From an uncultured Rhodobacter sp. (GTDB lineage: Bacteria > Pseudomonadota > Alphaproteobacteria > Rhodobacterales > Rhodobacteraceae), in NCBI GenBank assembly GCA_945952585.1, contig CAMFII010000003.1, forward strand, positions 248,001-312,000: a stretch of 64,000 nucleotides of DNA, read 5' to 3'. The notes under the pieces were generated by a model, which saw only the letters and a list, made by a program, of their open reading frames with translations, was not told where the DNA came from and did not search any database. The first letter of the stretch is position 1. Each line of letters starts with the position of its first letter. Positions 39,241 through 50,548 of the stretch are shown here, piece by piece. A program made the position numbers and the translations under genes.

Positions 39241-39743
39241 TGGCGGTGCGCCGGTTCGTTCCCTGGCCGAACAGGATCCTGCGCACACCTGCCACCGCGA
39301 TCGAAGCGGTGACAGACGAGATCCGGGCGATCTGGGACGACATGGTCGAGACGATGGATGCGATGCCGGGCTATGGTCTTGCGGCGCCGCAGATCGGCGT
39401 GGGCCTGCGCCTTGCCGTTGTCGACTGCTCCGATTCACGCGGCCTGGCGATCCGGCTCGCCAACCCCGAGATCCTGCACGCCTCGGTCCAGCCGCGGGAG
39501 CATGACGAGGCAAGCCCGAACCTTCCCGGCGTTTCGGCGGTGATCTCGCGTCCGCGGGCGGTGACGGTCCGGTTCCTGAACGAGACAGGCGAGGTCGAGG
39601 AACGCGACTTCGTGAACCTCTGGGCGACGAGTGTGCAGCACCAGGTCGACCACCTGAACGGCAAGATGTATTTCGACCACCTCTCGCCCCTGAAGCGGAA
39701 GATGCTGGTCGCGAAGGCAGAGAAGCTGCGGGGGCGCGGATGA
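39240..39743 (+). CDS. Peptide deformylase-like protein, probably non-catalytic
   Basis: [10 protein letters not shown] kept, but EGCLS is replaced by NLPGVSAVI and HEIDH by HQVDH; ATGA coupling to def and fmt. Confidence 0.9.
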   Translation: MAVRRFVPWPNRILRTPATAIEAVTDEIRAIWDDMVETMDAMPGYGLAAPQIGVGLRLAVVDCSDSRGLAIRLANPEILHASVQPREHDEASPNLPGVSAVISRPRAVTVRFLNETGEVEERDFVNLWATSVQHQVDHLNGKMYFDHLSPLKRKMLVAKAEKLRGRG

Positions 39744-40636
39744 AGGTCGTCTTCATGGGAACGCCCGAGTTCTCGGTGCCCGTGCTGAGGGCGATTGCTG
39801 CGCAGCATGAGGTGCTTTGCGTTTATTGCCAGCCGCCCCGGCCGGCGGGGCGTGGCAAGAAGGACCGTCCAAGCCCGGTGCAGATCGCGGCAGAGGAGCT
39901 TGGCCTGACAGTGCGCCATCCGGTTTCGCTGCGCAGCGAAGAAGCGCAGCAAGACTTTGCTGCGCTGCAGCCAGATGTGGCGGTGGTGGTGGCCTACGGG
40001 CTGATCCTGCCCCAGCCAATCCTTGACGCGCCGCGCCACGGCTGTCTCAACATCCATGCCTCGCTGTTGCCGCGCTGGCGGGGTGCAGCGCCGATCCACC
40101 GGGCAATCCTGTCCGGCGATGCCGAGACCGGCATCTGCATCATGCAGATGGAGGCGGGGCTGGACACCGGCCCGGTGCTGCTGCGCGCGGCGACACCGAT
40201 CGGGTCAGACGAAACCACGGCAGATCTGCACGACCGGCTTTCGTCGATGGGTGCCGCGCTGATCCTGACCGCCCTGGCGCGTTTGCCCGAACTTGTTCCG
40301 GAACCCCAGCCCGCCGAGGGCGTTACCTACGCCGCCAAGATCGACAAGGCCGAGGCGCGGATCGACTGGTCGCGGTCCGCCACCGAGATCGACCGCCAGA
40401 TTCGCGGGCTGTCGCCCTTTCCGGGCGCTTGGTGCGAAGTGGCGGGAGAGCGGGTGAAGCTGCTCAGGTCACGGCTGGCGAAAGGGCAGGGCGAGCCTGG
40501 CGCGGTGCTTCACGACATGACCATTGCCTGCGGCGATGGTGCGGTCGAGATCACGCTGGCGCAACGCGAAGGCAAACGCCCGAAGGAGCCGGCGGAATTC
40601 CTGCGCGGTCTTCGTCTTCCGTCCCGGCTCGACTGA
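39740..40636 (+). CDS. fmt: Methionyl-tRNA formyltransferase
   Basis: [43 protein letters not shown]. Confidence 0.96.
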   Translation: MKVVFMGTPEFSVPVLRAIAAQHEVLCVYCQPPRPAGRGKKDRPSPVQIAAEELGLTVRHPVSLRSEEAQQDFAALQPDVAVVVAYGLILPQPILDAPRHGCLNIHASLLPRWRGAAPIHRAILSGDAETGICIMQMEAGLDTGPVLLRAATPIGSDETTADLHDRLSSMGAALILTALARLPELVPEPQPAEGVTYAAKIDKAEARIDWSRSATEIDRQIRGLSPFPGAWCEVAGERVKLLRSRLAKGQGEPGAVLHDMTIACGDGAVEITLAQREGKRPKEPAEFLRGLRLPSRLD

Positions 40637-40700
40637 CGTTTCGCGGTTCCTCCGGCGGAGGGATCGCGTGATACTCGATCGAGCAGGATCGGAGTCACCC

Positions 40701-40937
40701 ATGCCCATCATCTCGCTTCTCATCATTGGCGCCGCAGCCGGATTTCTGGCTACGCGATTCATGAAGGTTCAGGCGGACGTGCCGACCACCATCGTGATCG
40801 GCATTGCAGGTGCGTTGATCGGCGGCTTCGTCCTGCGCTTTCTCGTCGCGGTGACGGGGGCAATGGCGGGGCTCGTGGGTGCCGTGCTGGGCGCTGTCCT
40901 GCTGCTTTGGCTGTGGCGGACCTATGTCAGCCGCTAG
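40701..40937 (+). CDS. Small GlsB/YeaQ/YmgE-like membrane protein
   Basis: MPIISLLIIGAAAGFLATRFMKVQADVPTTIVIGIAGALIGGFVLRFL. Confidence 0.75.
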   Translation: MPIISLLIIGAAAGFLATRFMKVQADVPTTIVIGIAGALIGGFVLRFLVAVTGAMAGLVGAVLGAVLLLWLWRTYVSR

Positions 40938-41455
40938 TCCAGCCGCTTCAGCGCGTCTTTCAGCTTGAACCCGCGCCCTCCGGCGGATTGCCAGAGGGCC
41001 TGTCCCTGCCAGGCGGCGAACAGGATTGCGGCGGCCTCACGCCCCTTGGCGCCTCCACCCAGTCGCGCCGCAAGGGCGGCTTCGACCATCTCGCGCCAGC
41101 CAGAAGCGCGGTTGCGCAGCGTCGGGTCGCGCAGGTCTGCTGCCAGCAGAGAAAGATCGAGCGAGGTCGCATCGTCCCCCGCGAGCAGTTTCAGGAACTG
41201 CACAGCACCTTTGCTGCTAATCTGGGACGTCTCGGCCGCTTCGGTGGTTCGGGCCTCGAGCGCGTCCCAGGCGGCAAGCAGGGCGGATTGCACCATGCCG
41301 TCGCGCGACCCGTAACGCTGTACAAGCGTCGGCGCGGCGAGACCTGTCACACGCGCGACAGTCGCAAAGGACACGGCCTTGTCGCCGCCTTCAGCCAGAA
41401 GTCGCCGGACAGCCCCAAAGATCTCGTCGTCGGGTATGGTTCTATGGCGTCCCAT
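40934..41455 (-). CDS. TetR family transcriptional regulator
   Basis: AVRRLLAEGGDKAVSFATVARVTGLAAPTLVQRYGSRDGMVQSALLAAWD. Confidence 0.88.
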   Translation of the reverse strand: MGRHRTIPDDEIFGAVRRLLAEGGDKAVSFATVARVTGLAAPTLVQRYGSRDGMVQSALLAAWDALEARTTEAAETSQISSKGAVQFLKLLAGDDATSLDLSLLAADLRDPTLRNRASGWREMVEAALAARLGGGAKGREAAAILFAAWQGQALWQSAGGRGFKLKDALKRLD

Positions 41456-41553
41456 GACGGAATTCTAAAACCATCGTTCAGCAACGCGGAAGAGATTCCG
41501 ATGCCCGTCGCGAAATTTCGCGCGGCTGTGTCAAGGAAGACGCCAATCCGCGA

Positions 41554-42234
41554 TCAACGCTTGGGCGCATCAGGTCGAGGTGGTCGTGCCTTGTAAACGG
41601 GGAGACGCCAGCCGAAATGCAGGCTTCCCGCGCGCAAGATCAGGGTTGCCGCCCCGCAAAACGCAAGCGCGACTTGTAGGCCCAGACCTAGGGCCGAGGC
41701 TATCACGGCGGCAACCGCGCCGGCGAAGGCGGCCGAGACGTAAAGCTCGCCCTGCTTCAGGACCAACGGAACCTCGTTACAGACCACATCGCGCATGAGA
41801 CCGCCCATGCAGCCGGTGACCATGCCGGCGACCAGCACGATGGGCCAGGACTGGCCCAGCCCCATGGCCGCGGCCACGCCCGCGGGGACCGCGACGGCCA
41901 GCGCGAAGGCGTCGAGCCACAGAAGGACCCGATAGCGGCTTTCCAGCCGATGCGCGGAAAAAAACACCACGACTGCCGCGACAGAGGCCACGAGAAGCAT
42001 CATCGGATCGGCAATCCAGAAGACCTCGCGGTCAAGGATGATGTCACGCAGGGTGCCGCCGCCGACCGCGGTCAGGCAGGCGATAAAGATGAAGCCGACG
42101 ATGTCGAGTTGTGAGCGGCTGGCCACCAGAGCCCCGGTCAGGCCAAAGACCGCGACCGAGGCGTAGTCGAGCGCCCGATCCAGCGCCCCGCCACTTATGG
42201 CGGCATGAGCCAGGTCGGCGACGGGCGTCGTCAC
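41554..42234 (-). CDS. Trimeric intracellular cation channel (TRIC/UPF0126) family protein
   Basis: [45 protein letters not shown]. Confidence 0.92.
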   Translation of the reverse strand: MTTPVADLAHAAISGGALDRALDYASVAVFGLTGALVASRSQLDIVGFIFIACLTAVGGGTLRDIILDREVFWIADPMMLLVASVAAVVVFFSAHRLESRYRVLLWLDAFALAVAVPAGVAAAMGLGQSWPIVLVAGMVTGCMGGLMRDVVCNEVPLVLKQGELYVSAAFAGAVAAVIASALGLGLQVALAFCGAATLILRAGSLHFGWRLPVYKARPPRPDAPKR

Positions 42235-42698
42235 GGCTCGGCCTTCTGTGGCTTATAGGTGGCCATCCCGGCCCGGGCCAACGCGTCAGCACGCTCGTTC
42301 TCGTCGTGCCCCGCATGGCCCTTGATCCAGCGCCATGTCACGTCGTGACGCTCGCGCGCTGCATCCAGCCGTTGCCACAGGTCGACATTCTTCACCGGTG
42401 GCCCGCCCGCGGTGCGCCAACCCTTGCGCTTCCAGCCTGCAATCCACTCGGTCACGCCGTTCTTCACATAGGCGCTGTCGGTCACGATGGTGATTGCGGA
42501 GGGCCTTGACAGCGTCTCGAGAGCGGCGATCGCGGCCATCAACTCCATCCGGTTGTTCGTGGTCAGCGCTTCGCCGCCGGACATCTCGCGCTCCTTGACC
42601 ACGGTCGCGCCGTCAAGGGCGCGCATCAGCACCCCCCAGCCGCCTGGGCCGGGGTTTCCGGAACAGGCGCCATCGGTCCAGGCGTAGAGATCGGGCAT
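42231..42698 (-). CDS. rnhA: Ribonuclease HI
   Basis: [72 protein letters not shown]. Confidence 0.95.
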   Translation of the reverse strand: MPDLYAWTDGACSGNPGPGGWGVLMRALDGATVVKEREMSGGEALTTNNRMELMAAIAALETLSRPSAITIVTDSAYVKNGVTEWIAGWKRKGWRTAGGPPVKNVDLWQRLDAARERHDVTWRWIKGHAGHDENERADALARAGMATYKPQKAEP

Positions 42699-42796
42699 CA
42701 GGTTAGTCTCTTCCGTTTCGTTTGGGGCCGCATGGGGACGGCAACACTCTTCCACAAGAACCTGGGCTGGCCCAGCCCTGTGCGGCGGCGTCCAAT

Positions 42797-43249
42797 TCAG
42801 CCAAGGATCGGCACAGCCAGGCAGGCGAGAACCACAGCGGTCAACAGCACCCTCAGTCGCATCCACCAGCGGGGGGCGAACTCTTGCACCCAGAAGGCAT
42901 AATCGAGTGCAAGCAGGGCGAGAAATCCCACGGCGAGAAAAATCGCAGCTGAGACAGGCCCTCCTCCGACAAGGAAGAAGGCCCAGAGTGCTGGAAGCGT
43001 CGACAGCGCGTAGCCCCGTGCCGCTTCTGCCCCGTCGGCCTTCGTTGCGAAACCCCACAGGACGCCCGACATGAAGGCAAGGATGATTGTACCATAGGCG
43101 AGCGACACATAGGGGCCGACGAAGCGTGGCCCGAGCATGGCTGCCCCCCAATCGCCGAGCGCCGGAACCAGTTCCGTGGCGGCTCCCCACAGGAAAGGGA
43201 TCAGTCCCGCCAGCCCAAGAAGCAGCGCAGCTGCCGGAATCCTGTTCAT
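42797..43249 (-). CDS. DUF3429 family membrane protein
   Basis: 150 aa multi-[34 protein letters not shown]. Confidence 0.85.
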   Translation of the reverse strand: MNRIPAAALLLGLAGLIPFLWGAATELVPALGDWGAAMLGPRFVGPYVSLAYGTIILAFMSGVLWGFATKADGAEAARGYALSTLPALWAFFLVGGGPVSAAIFLAVGFLALLALDYAFWVQEFAPRWWMRLRVLLTAVVLACLAVPILG

Positions 43250-43518
43250 TCTGCGAGCCCCATGATCATGGTGTTGTTCCGCCCGGTTTGGGTCGCCACA
43301 GTCTGGATGGATGCGATCAGGTAAAGTAAGTCACAGTTGGCAGGCGCACGCGTCAGGATCAGGTTCACCGGATGCTCGGTGATCTCGGCTTCGATCCTAC
43401 CGGCGTGCGTTGCCGGCTGGCTTCTGGAGATCTCGGGTGGAAGGCGGAGGATCGCGCGAGGCGATCGGCGCCCCGCAACGAACGCGCCCCGGCCCTCGTA
43501 GCCCACCCAGGCGCTCAT
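43246..43518 (-). CDS. Hypothetical 90-aa protein coupled to ispH and DUF3429
   Basis: ATGA overlaps at both ends (43515-43518 and 43246-43249). Confidence 0.6.
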   Translation of the reverse strand: MSAWVGYEGRGAFVAGRRSPRAILRLPPEISRSQPATHAGRIEAEITEHPVNLILTRAPANCDLLYLIASIQTVATQTGRNNTMIMGLAE

Positions 43519-44465
43519 ACCGGCTCGCGCAGGATGCGTGGCACCTTGAATTCCACCCTCTCCTTTGCGGTCTCGACGAGCTCAACCGTGGTGTCGAACC
43601 GGGCGCGGAAAGCGTCGATCACTTCGTTGACCAGTAATTCCGGCGCGCTGGCCCCCGCCGTCACGCCGACCGACCGGATGCCGTCGAGCGCGCGCCAGTC
43701 TATGTCGGTGGCCCGTTGGACCAGCTGGGCATAGGCACAGCCGGCGTTCTGGCCGACCTCGACCAGCCGTTTGGAGTTCGAGGAATTCGGCGCGCCGATC
43801 ACCAGGAGCGCGTCGATCTTCGGCGCGATCTCTTTCACCGCCGCCTGGCGGTTGGTCGTGGCGTAGCAGATGTCTTCCTTGTGCGGTCCGATGATGGCCG
43901 GGAACCGCGCCCGCAGCGCCGCGACGATCTCGGCAGTATCATCGACCGACAATGTCGTCTGGGTGATGAAGGCCAGGCGTTCGGGGTCGCGCACGGCCAG
44001 CGTCGCCACATCCGCCGCGGTCTCGACCAGCAGGACCTCGCCCGGGGGAAGCTGGCCCATGGTGCCGATGGTTTCAGGATGGCCGGCATGGCCGATCATG
44101 ACCATCTGCAACCCGGCCTCGGAATGGCGCTCCGCCTCGATATGGACCTTGCTGACCAGCGGGCAGGTGGCGTCGACAAAGACCATCTCGCGCCGGACCG
44201 CCTCGGCGGGGATCGCCTTGGGCACGCCATGGGCCGAGAAGATCACTGGCCGGTCGTCAGGGACCTGATCCAGCTCCTCGACAAAGACTGCGCCCCTATC
44301 GCGCAGTCCGTCCACGACGAACTTGTTGTGGACGATCTCGTGCCGGACATAGACTGGCGCGCCCCATTTCTCGATCGCCATCTCGACGATCTTGATCGCG
44401 CGATCCACGCCGGCACAGAACCCGCGCGGCGCGGCGAGATAAAGCGTGAGCGGTGGTTTGGCCAT
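43515..44465 (-). CDS. ispH: 4-hydroxy-3-methylbut-2-enyl diphosphate reductase
   Basis: [43 protein letters not shown]; start [15 protein letters not shown]. Confidence 0.96.
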   Translation of the reverse strand: MAKPPLTLYLAAPRGFCAGVDRAIKIVEMAIEKWGAPVYVRHEIVHNKFVVDGLRDRGAVFVEELDQVPDDRPVIFSAHGVPKAIPAEAVRREMVFVDATCPLVSKVHIEAERHSEAGLQMVMIGHAGHPETIGTMGQLPPGEVLLVETAADVATLAVRDPERLAFITQTTLSVDDTAEIVAALRARFPAIIGPHKEDICYATTNRQAAVKEIAPKIDALLVIGAPNSSNSKRLVEVGQNAGCAYAQLVQRATDIDWRALDGIRSVGVTAGASAPELLVNEVIDAFRARFDTTVELVETAKERVEFKVPRILREPV

Positions 44466-44533
44466 CTGATCCTCGCGCGGGAGTTCCGCTTCGAGTTTGA
44501 GGTAAGATGAAGCCTCGCCCGCGTCCAGTGCGA

Positions 44534-45067
44534 TCAGGGCTGCGCCTCGTGGGAAAGGCGGTCCCAACGCGCGGCGAAACTGGCCATTGCGGCAGCGTCG
44601 GCAAAGGCGTGGGCCGGAACGATAACGACATCGCGCGGCGTCGCGACGATGACGTGGCCGGGGAACGACAACACGCTGGCGATGCGGTCAAGGGTGATGA
44701 CGACGGGTTCGGCGAGATCGCGGCGCTCGACCAGCCGATCGGGGAAGACGTCGAGGTGGACGACAAGCGGCCCTGAAATCCGCCGCCTCGCCCTCAGGCG
44801 GGCCATAGCAGTCATGGCCAAGGTCGCCAGCCCCCATTGAACCCCGATCAGACCGACCAGCCACAGGTAGAATCGCAAGCCTCCCTCGGGCCCTACCCAG
44901 TCTTGAGGCACGAGAAACAGAATGAAACCGGCGAAGCCGAGCCACAGCAGGAAGATCATGCGGCGCCAGCCAGTCAGTTCGCGTGGACGTGTCTCCCAGA
45001 CCAGCGCGTCGGATGCGGTCAGGGTATAGGTCAGGGTTTGTTCGGGGGCGCGGGCCATGGCAGTCAT
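44534..45067 (-). CDS. DUF2244 domain-containing membrane protein
   Basis: Two TM segments and C-terminal [48 protein letters not shown]; exact start uncertain. Confidence 0.8.
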   Translation of the reverse strand: MTAMARAPEQTLTYTLTASDALVWETRPRELTGWRRMIFLLWLGFAGFILFLVPQDWVGPEGGLRFYLWLVGLIGVQWGLATLAMTAMARLRARRRISGPLVVHLDVFPDRLVERRDLAEPVVITLDRIASVLSFPGHVIVATPRDVVIVPAHAFADAAAMASFAARWDRLSHEAQP

Positions 45068-45090
45068 GGCCTCATCCTGTCGGGCGATCC

Positions 45091-45123
45091 CGAAAAAGCA
45101 AAGGGCCGGCATGATGCCGGCCC
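45091..45123 (-). terminator. Rho-independent terminator downstream of the NYN gene
   Basis: Minus strand: GGGCCGGCA-TCA-TGCCGGCCC followed by TTTGCTTTTT. Confidence 0.85.
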
Positions 45124-45151
45124 GCGGTCAGACTTGACGAAGATCAGGCGA

Positions 45152-45730
45152 TCACTTCGCCTCGATCTGGATCTCTTCACGCTCGACCGGGGCGCGGGGC
45201 TCGCGCGGCGGACGGCCGATGACGTCGCGCAGCTCGTCGAGTTCGATGAAGTTGTCAGCCTGGCGGCGCAGCTCGTCGGCGATCATCGGCGGCTGCGTCC
45301 GGATGGTCGAGACGACCGAAACCCGCACTCCCTGGCGCTGAAGGCTTTCAACCAGGGGGCGAAAATCCCCATCGCCAGAGAACAGGACGATGTGGTCGAC
45401 CCGCGGCGCGAGTTCCATCGCGTCCACGGTCAACTCGATGTCCATGTTGCCCTTGACCTTCCGGCGGCCCTGGCTGTCCGTGTATTCCTTGGCGGGTTTC
45501 GTCACCATGGTGAAGCCGTTGTAGTGCAGCCAGTCAACCAGAGGGCGAATGGGCGAATAGTCGTCGTTTTCCAAGAGCGCGGTATAGTAGAAGGCGCGCA
45601 AAAGCTTGCCGCGACGCATGAATTCCTGACGGAGCAGTTTGTAGTCGATATCGAATCCAAGCGCCTTGGCGGCCGCGTAGAGGTTCGATCCATCGATGAA
45701 CAGCGCCAGCCGATCATCCTTGTAGAACAT
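45152..45730 (-). CDS. NYN domain (LabA-like PIN-fold) protein
   Basis: [59 protein letters not shown]. Confidence 0.92.
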   Translation of the reverse strand: MFYKDDRLALFIDGSNLYAAAKALGFDIDYKLLRQEFMRRGKLLRAFYYTALLENDDYSPIRPLVDWLHYNGFTMVTKPAKEYTDSQGRRKVKGNMDIELTVDAMELAPRVDHIVLFSGDGDFRPLVESLQRQGVRVSVVSTIRTQPPMIADELRRQADNFIELDELRDVIGRPPREPRAPVEREEIQIEAK

Positions 45731-45867
45731 ATCAGTGCCTCTCAAATCGAACTCGCCAATCGGACTCTCGTCAGCAGAACGTATCTGTTACTCAAATGTG
45801 GCGAACATATTCACCATATCATCTATCAATCTCGCCCCGGCAATGGGGTCTATACGAAAGATTACCA

Positions 45868-46452
45868 TTGGTTGACGCCACGGCAAACAAAGTCCTGATC
45901 GCGTTCGGCGCGAATCTGCCGGACGGGAGATTCGGTCCGACCGATACCCTGCGCGCAGCAATTGATGACCTGCGCTCGCATGGCGTCGGTTTCCTTCGTC
46001 TGAGCCGCTTCTATGAGACGCCCTGCTTTCCCGCAGGCGCAGGCCCAGACTATGTCAACGCGGCCGCCGTGGTCCGGCCGCCCGAGGGCATGGGGCCGGA
46101 CAGTCTTCTTGCCCTCCTGCATCAGGTCGAGGCCGCGCATGGCAGGCAGAGAACTAGCCGATGGGCCGGGCGCACGCTCGACATCGATCTTGTCGCCTGG
46201 GACGACGCGGTGCTTCCAGATGTGGAAAGCCAGACGCGCTGGCGCGACCTGCGTGCGAGCGATCAGGCGCGGCTCGCGCCCGACCGGCTTGTCCTGCCGC
46301 ACCCAAGGCTGCAGGACCGCGCCTTCGTCCTGGTGCCTCTGGCCGAAGTCGCCCCGGAATGGCGGCATCCGCTGCTTGGGCAGACCGTGGCCGAGATGCT
46401 GGCGGCCCTGCCCGAGCGGGATCGCGCAGAGGTGCGTGCGCTACCGGGTTGA
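45868..46452 (+). CDS. folK: 2-amino-4-hydroxy-6-hydroxymethyldihydropteridine diphosphokinase
   Basis: [12 protein letters not shown]...[10 protein letters not shown]...[13 protein letters not shown]...[21 protein letters not shown]; probable TTG start. Confidence 0.93.
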   Translation: MVDATANKVLIAFGANLPDGRFGPTDTLRAAIDDLRSHGVGFLRLSRFYETPCFPAGAGPDYVNAAAVVRPPEGMGPDSLLALLHQVEAAHGRQRTSRWAGRTLDIDLVAWDDAVLPDVESQTRWRDLRASDQARLAPDRLVLPHPRLQDRAFVLVPLAEVAPEWRHPLLGQTVAEMLAALPERDRAEVRALPG

Positions 46453-46469
46453 CCCGTCGGATTCTGTGC

Positions 46470-46498
46470 TTGTCAAGGGAAATGCGAGGGCTTACATA
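46470..46498 (+). promoter_or_regulatory. Sigma70-like promoter for rpoZ: TTGTCA-N17-TACATA
   Basis: TTGTCA AGGGAAATGCGAGGGCT TACATA, 37 bp upstream of the rpoZ ATG. Confidence 0.6.
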
Positions 46499-46535
46499 GA
46501 CCGCTCGATGTTCCCGATCCGAATTGGAGTACCCC

Positions 46536-46889
46536 ATGGCCCGCGTGACGGTCGAAGATTGCGTTGACAAGGTGCCGAACCGCTTCGAGCTCGTGATGCT
46601 TGCCGCCCATCGTGCGCGCGAGATCCAGTCGGGTGCGCCCATTTCCATCGACCGCGACAACGACAAGAACCCTGTCGTGGCCCTGCGCGAGATCGCCGAG
46701 GAAACCCAGTCGGCCGAAGTCCTGCGCGAGCGCATGATCGAAAGCTATCAGACCCAGATCGAGGTCGACGAGCCGGAAGACGATTCGATGTCGCTGCTCA
46801 TGGGAAGCGAAGTGGATCGCCCGATGGTCGATGACATGTCGGAAGAGCGGCTTCTCCGCGCGCTGATGGAAGCGCAGGGGCAGAACTGA
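46536..46889 (+). CDS. rpoZ: DNA-directed RNA polymerase omega subunit
   Basis: [30 protein letters not shown]. Confidence 0.95.
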   Translation: MARVTVEDCVDKVPNRFELVMLAAHRAREIQSGAPISIDRDNDKNPVVALREIAEETQSAEVLRERMIESYQTQIEVDEPEDDSMSLLMGSEVDRPMVDDMSEERLLRALMEAQGQN

Positions 46890-46920
46890 TCCCGGGCGAC
46901 CGGGGCGGGATGGGACGAGG

Positions 46921-49038
46921 ATGATCGACGTCGAAGACCTGATCGCCCTCGTCCGCAATTACAACCCACGCACGAATGACGACCTGATCCGCCGGGCCTA
47001 TGCCTATGGCCGGCAGATGCACGACGGGCAGTTCCGCCAGTCGGGCGAGCCCTATTTCACCCATCCTGTCGCCGTCGCCGCCATCCTGACCGAGCAGCGG
47101 CTGGACGATGCCTCGATCGTCACCGCCCTGCTGCATGACACAATCGAGGATACCAAGTCGACCTATGCCGAGATCGAGCGGCTGTTCAGCTCCGAAGTGG
47201 CCGAACTGGTCGACGGCGTCACAAAGCTGACCAACCTTCAGCTGTCTTCTGCCGAGGCAAAGCAGGCCGAGAACTTCCGCAAGTTGTTCATGGCGATGTC
47301 CAAGGACCTGCGGGTGATCCTGGTCAAGCTGGCCGACCGTCTGCACAACATGCGGACGCTGAAATCGATGAAGCCCGAGAAGCAGGCACAGAAGGCGCGC
47401 GAGACGATGGAGATCTTCGCGCCGCTCGCCGGTCGGATGGGTATGCAATGGATGCGCGAGGAGCTGGAAGACCTCGCCTTCCGCGTCCTGAACCCCGAGG
47501 CGCGCAATTCGATCATCCGCCGTTTCATCACGCTGCAGCGGGAAACCGGCGACGTGGTCCACCAGATCACCGCCGACATCCGGCTTGAACTCGACAAGGC
47601 CGGGATAGAGGCCGACGTCTATGGCCGCGCGAAGAAACCATACTCGATCTGGCGCAAGATGCAGGAAAAGGATCTCGCCTTTTCCCGCCTGTCCGACATC
47701 TACGGCTTCCGTGTGATCTGCGAAGAAGAGGCCGACTGCTACCGCATCCTCGGCGTGATCCATCGTCGGTGGCGGGCGGTCCCGGGCCGGTTCAAGGATT
47801 ACATCAGCCAGCCGAAGTCGAACGGCTACCGCTCGATCCATACTTCGGTCTCGGGCCGCGACGGCAAGCGGGTCGAGGTGCAGATCCGCACCCGCCAGAT
47901 GCACGAGGTGGCCGAGGCCGGGGTTGCCGCCCACTGGGCCTATCGCGACGGTGTGCGCACGAAGAACCCCTTCGCGGTCGATCCGACGAAATGGATCGCC
48001 TCGATGACCGAACGGATGGACGAAGACGACCACGACGAGTTTCTCGAGAATGTCAAACTCGAGATGTATTCGGACCAGGTCTTCTGCTTCACGCCTAAGG
48101 GGGATGTCGTGCAGTTGCCGCGAGGGGCCACGCCGCTCGACTTCGCCTATGCGATCCACACCCGCATCGGCAACTCCTGCGTCTCGGCCAAGGTTGACGG
48201 CATCCGCGTGCCGCTCTGGACCCGGCTGAAGAACGGCCAGTCGGTCGAGATCATCACGGCCGAAGGGCAGCTGCCCCAGGCCAGCTGGATCGACATCGTC
48301 ACCACCGGCCGCGCCAAGGCGGCGATCCGGAAATCCCTGCGGGAAGAGGATCGCGGACGCTTCGTGAAACTTGGCCAGGAACTCGCCCGCGCCGCCTTCG
48401 ACCACGTCGGGAAGAAGGCGACCGACAAGGCGCTGCGCACGGCGGCCAAGCAGCTTGGCCTGGCTGATGAGCAGGACCTCCTGGCGCGGCTGGGCAGCGC
48501 CGAACTTACGGCGCGGCGCGTGGTGGAAACGCTTTACCCGGAACTGACCCTGGCGACGACCGAGGAAGTCGATGCGCAACGCCCGGTCGTGGGATTGGGC
48601 GCCGACCAGACCTTCCGCCGCGCCCGCTGCTGTCAGCCGGTGCCGGGGGAACGGATCGTCGGCATCACCTATCGCGGCGCCGGCGTGGTGATTCACGCCA
48701 TCGACTGCCCCGCTCTGGTGGAATTCGAGGAACAGCCGGCCCGTTGGGTCGATCTCAACTGGCAGCCGGGGCGGCACAAGGCGGTCTATACCGTCAGCAT
48801 GGAACTCACGATTTCGAACGATGCCGGCGTTCTGGGCCACATCTGCACGATCATCGGCGAGCAGAAGGCGAACATCTCGGACCTGCGCTTCACCGACCGC
48901 AAACCCGATTACTACAAGCTCATCATCGACGTGGACCTGCGCGACGTCGAGCATCTGCACATGGTCATGACCGCGCTCGAGGCGGAAACCGACGTGGCGC
49001 AGATCGCCCGACACCGTGACCTCAGCCTCAAGCCATAG
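46921..49038 (+). CDS. Bifunctional (p)ppGpp synthetase/hydrolase (RelA/SpoT homologue)
   Basis: HD hydrolase motif LLHDTIEDT, synthetase region, TGS and ACT domains. Confidence 0.96.
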   Translation: MIDVEDLIALVRNYNPRTNDDLIRRAYAYGRQMHDGQFRQSGEPYFTHPVAVAAILTEQRLDDASIVTALLHDTIEDTKSTYAEIERLFSSEVAELVDGVTKLTNLQLSSAEAKQAENFRKLFMAMSKDLRVILVKLADRLHNMRTLKSMKPEKQAQKARETMEIFAPLAGRMGMQWMREELEDLAFRVLNPEARNSIIRRFITLQRETGDVVHQITADIRLELDKAGIEADVYGRAKKPYSIWRKMQEKDLAFSRLSDIYGFRVICEEEADCYRILGVIHRRWRAVPGRFKDYISQPKSNGYRSIHTSVSGRDGKRVEVQIRTRQMHEVAEAGVAAHWAYRDGVRTKNPFAVDPTKWIASMTERMDEDDHDEFLENVKLEMYSDQVFCFTPKGDVVQLPRGATPLDFAYAIHTRIGNSCVSAKVDGIRVPLWTRLKNGQSVEIITAEGQLPQASWIDIVTTGRAKAAIRKSLREEDRGRFVKLGQELARAAFDHVGKKATDKALRTAAKQLGLADEQDLLARLGSAELTARRVVETLYPELTLATTEEVDAQRPVVGLGADQTFRRARCCQPVPGERIVGITYRGAGVVIHAIDCPALVEFEEQPARWVDLNWQPGRHKAVYTVSMELTISNDAGVLGHICTIIGEQKANISDLRFTDRKPDYYKLIIDVDLRDVEHLHMVMTALEAETDVAQIARHRDLSLKP

Positions 49039-49055
49039 GCGGGGAGGCGCGCGGG

Positions 49056-49718
49056 ATGGTCTTTCGCCGGCGCACGCCCCGAACGATGCTTGCCAATCTG
49101 CGCGAGGCGCTTTGGCCGCGGCGCGGCTTCGTCCGGGCGGGCACCTACATCGTCCACCGCCTGCGCCGCTTGCCCGATCAGCCCCACCGGATCGCCCGGG
49201 GCATTTTTGCCGGCGTCTTCATCTCGTTCACACCCTTCTTCGGGGGCCACCTTGGGCTGGGGCTTGCCCTCGCCTGGCTGATGCGGGGCAACCTGATTGC
49301 CTCGGCGATCGGCACCGTCATCGGAAACCCGCTGACCTTTCCCTTCATCGCCCCGGCAGCGGTGGGTCTTGGCCAATGGCTGACCGGGGTCGACGCGCCC
49401 CTGAGTGCACTTTACCTCGTCGTGTCCTTTTCCGAGGCAAGCGAAGAGGCTTGGGCGAACATCGTCGCCATGTTCACCCACGATCCAGCCGACTGGCACC
49501 GGCTGGCCAACTTTTACGAGACGATCTATCGCCCCTATATGGTCGGCGGGATCATCCTGGGGTTGGCGGTCGGGCTGGCCTGCTATGCACTGACAATTCC
49601 CCTTGTGCACACCTACCAGCGGCTTCGGCTTCACCGACTGCGCCAGAGGCACGCCAAAAGGAAGGACCCGCGTCGGCCGGACGCCAATGCCCCGCCTCCC
49701 GAACCGGGCGCGCGTTGA
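49056..49718 (+). CDS. DUF2062 domain-containing protein
   Basis: ARGIFAGVFISFTPFFGGHLGLGLALAWLMRGNLIASAIGTVIGNPLTFPFI. Confidence 0.9.
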   Translation: MVFRRRTPRTMLANLREALWPRRGFVRAGTYIVHRLRRLPDQPHRIARGIFAGVFISFTPFFGGHLGLGLALAWLMRGNLIASAIGTVIGNPLTFPFIAPAAVGLGQWLTGVDAPLSALYLVVSFSEASEEAWANIVAMFTHDPADWHRLANFYETIYRPYMVGGIILGLAVGLACYALTIPLVHTYQRLRLHRLRQRHAKRKDPRRPDANAPPPEPGAR

Positions 49719-49795
49719 CGCGACTTTCCTTCCCCGCGATGCCGCTCTAGCTTGCGGGCCAGCCGGAGACGGCGGGACTGGCAAGGAGACAGCAG

Positions 49796-50548
49796 ATGAA
49801 ACCTTCGGGCAAGCTTCGGCTGGGCGTGAACATCGACCATGTGGCGACCGTGCGGAACGCCCGCGGGACGACCTATCCTGACCCCCTGCGGGCCGCCCTG
49901 CTGGCCGAAGCGGCCGGAGCCGATGGGATCACCGCGCATCTGCGCGAGGATCGCCGACATATCCGTGACGAGGATATCGCTGCCCTGGCCGCCGGGCTGC
50001 GGGTGCCGCTCAATTTCGAATGCGCCGCGACGGACGAGATGCAGGCCATCGGCCTGCGCCACCGGCCCCATGCCATGTGCCTGGTCCCTGAAAAGCGGGA
50101 GGAACGGACGACCGAGGGCGGCCTTGACGTCGCGGCGGACGAGGCGCGCCTGAAGGCCTTCGTCGCCCCGCTGCGCGAGGCGGGTATCCGGGTGTCGATG
50201 TTCATCGGCCATGATGCCCGCCAGATCGAAGCTTCGGCCCGGATCGGGGCAGCGGTGGTCGAGCTGCATACCGGCCATTACTGCGATCTTCACCACGAGG
50301 GCCGCTTCGCCGAGCGCGACGCCGAACTCGACGGCTTGCGCCGCGGGGCGAAGCTCGCGCATTCGCTCGGGCTCGAGGTTCATGCCGGCCATGGCCTGAC
50401 CTATGAGACGGTCGGTCCGATCGCCGAAATGCCCGAGATGATGGAACTGAACATCGGCCATTTCCTGATCGCCGAGGCCATTTTCCTTGGGCTTGGTCCG
50501 GCGATCGAGGAAATGCGGCGTCGCATGGATGAGGCGCGGCGCAGATGA
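49796..50548 (+). CDS. pdxJ: Pyridoxine 5'-phosphate synthase
   Basis: LRLGVNIDHVATVRNARGTTYPDPLRAALLAEAAGADGITAHLREDRRHI. Confidence 0.97.
   Translation: MKPSGKLRLGVNIDHVATVRNARGTTYPDPLRAALLAEAAGADGITAHLREDRRHIRDEDIAALAAGLRVPLNFECAATDEMQAIGLRHRPHAMCLVPEKREERTTEGGLDVAADEARLKAFVAPLREAGIRVSMFIGHDARQIEASARIGAAVVELHTGHYCDLHHEGRFAERDAELDGLRRGAKLAHSLGLEVHAGHGLTYETVGPIAEMPEMMELNIGHFLIAEAIFLGLGPAIEEMRRRMDEARRR

Noticed and set aside
46798-49014. 738-aa minus-strand ORF opposite the RelA/SpoT gene
   Set aside because: Antisense shadow ORF (His/Asp/Arg/Gly-rich) over a confident gene.
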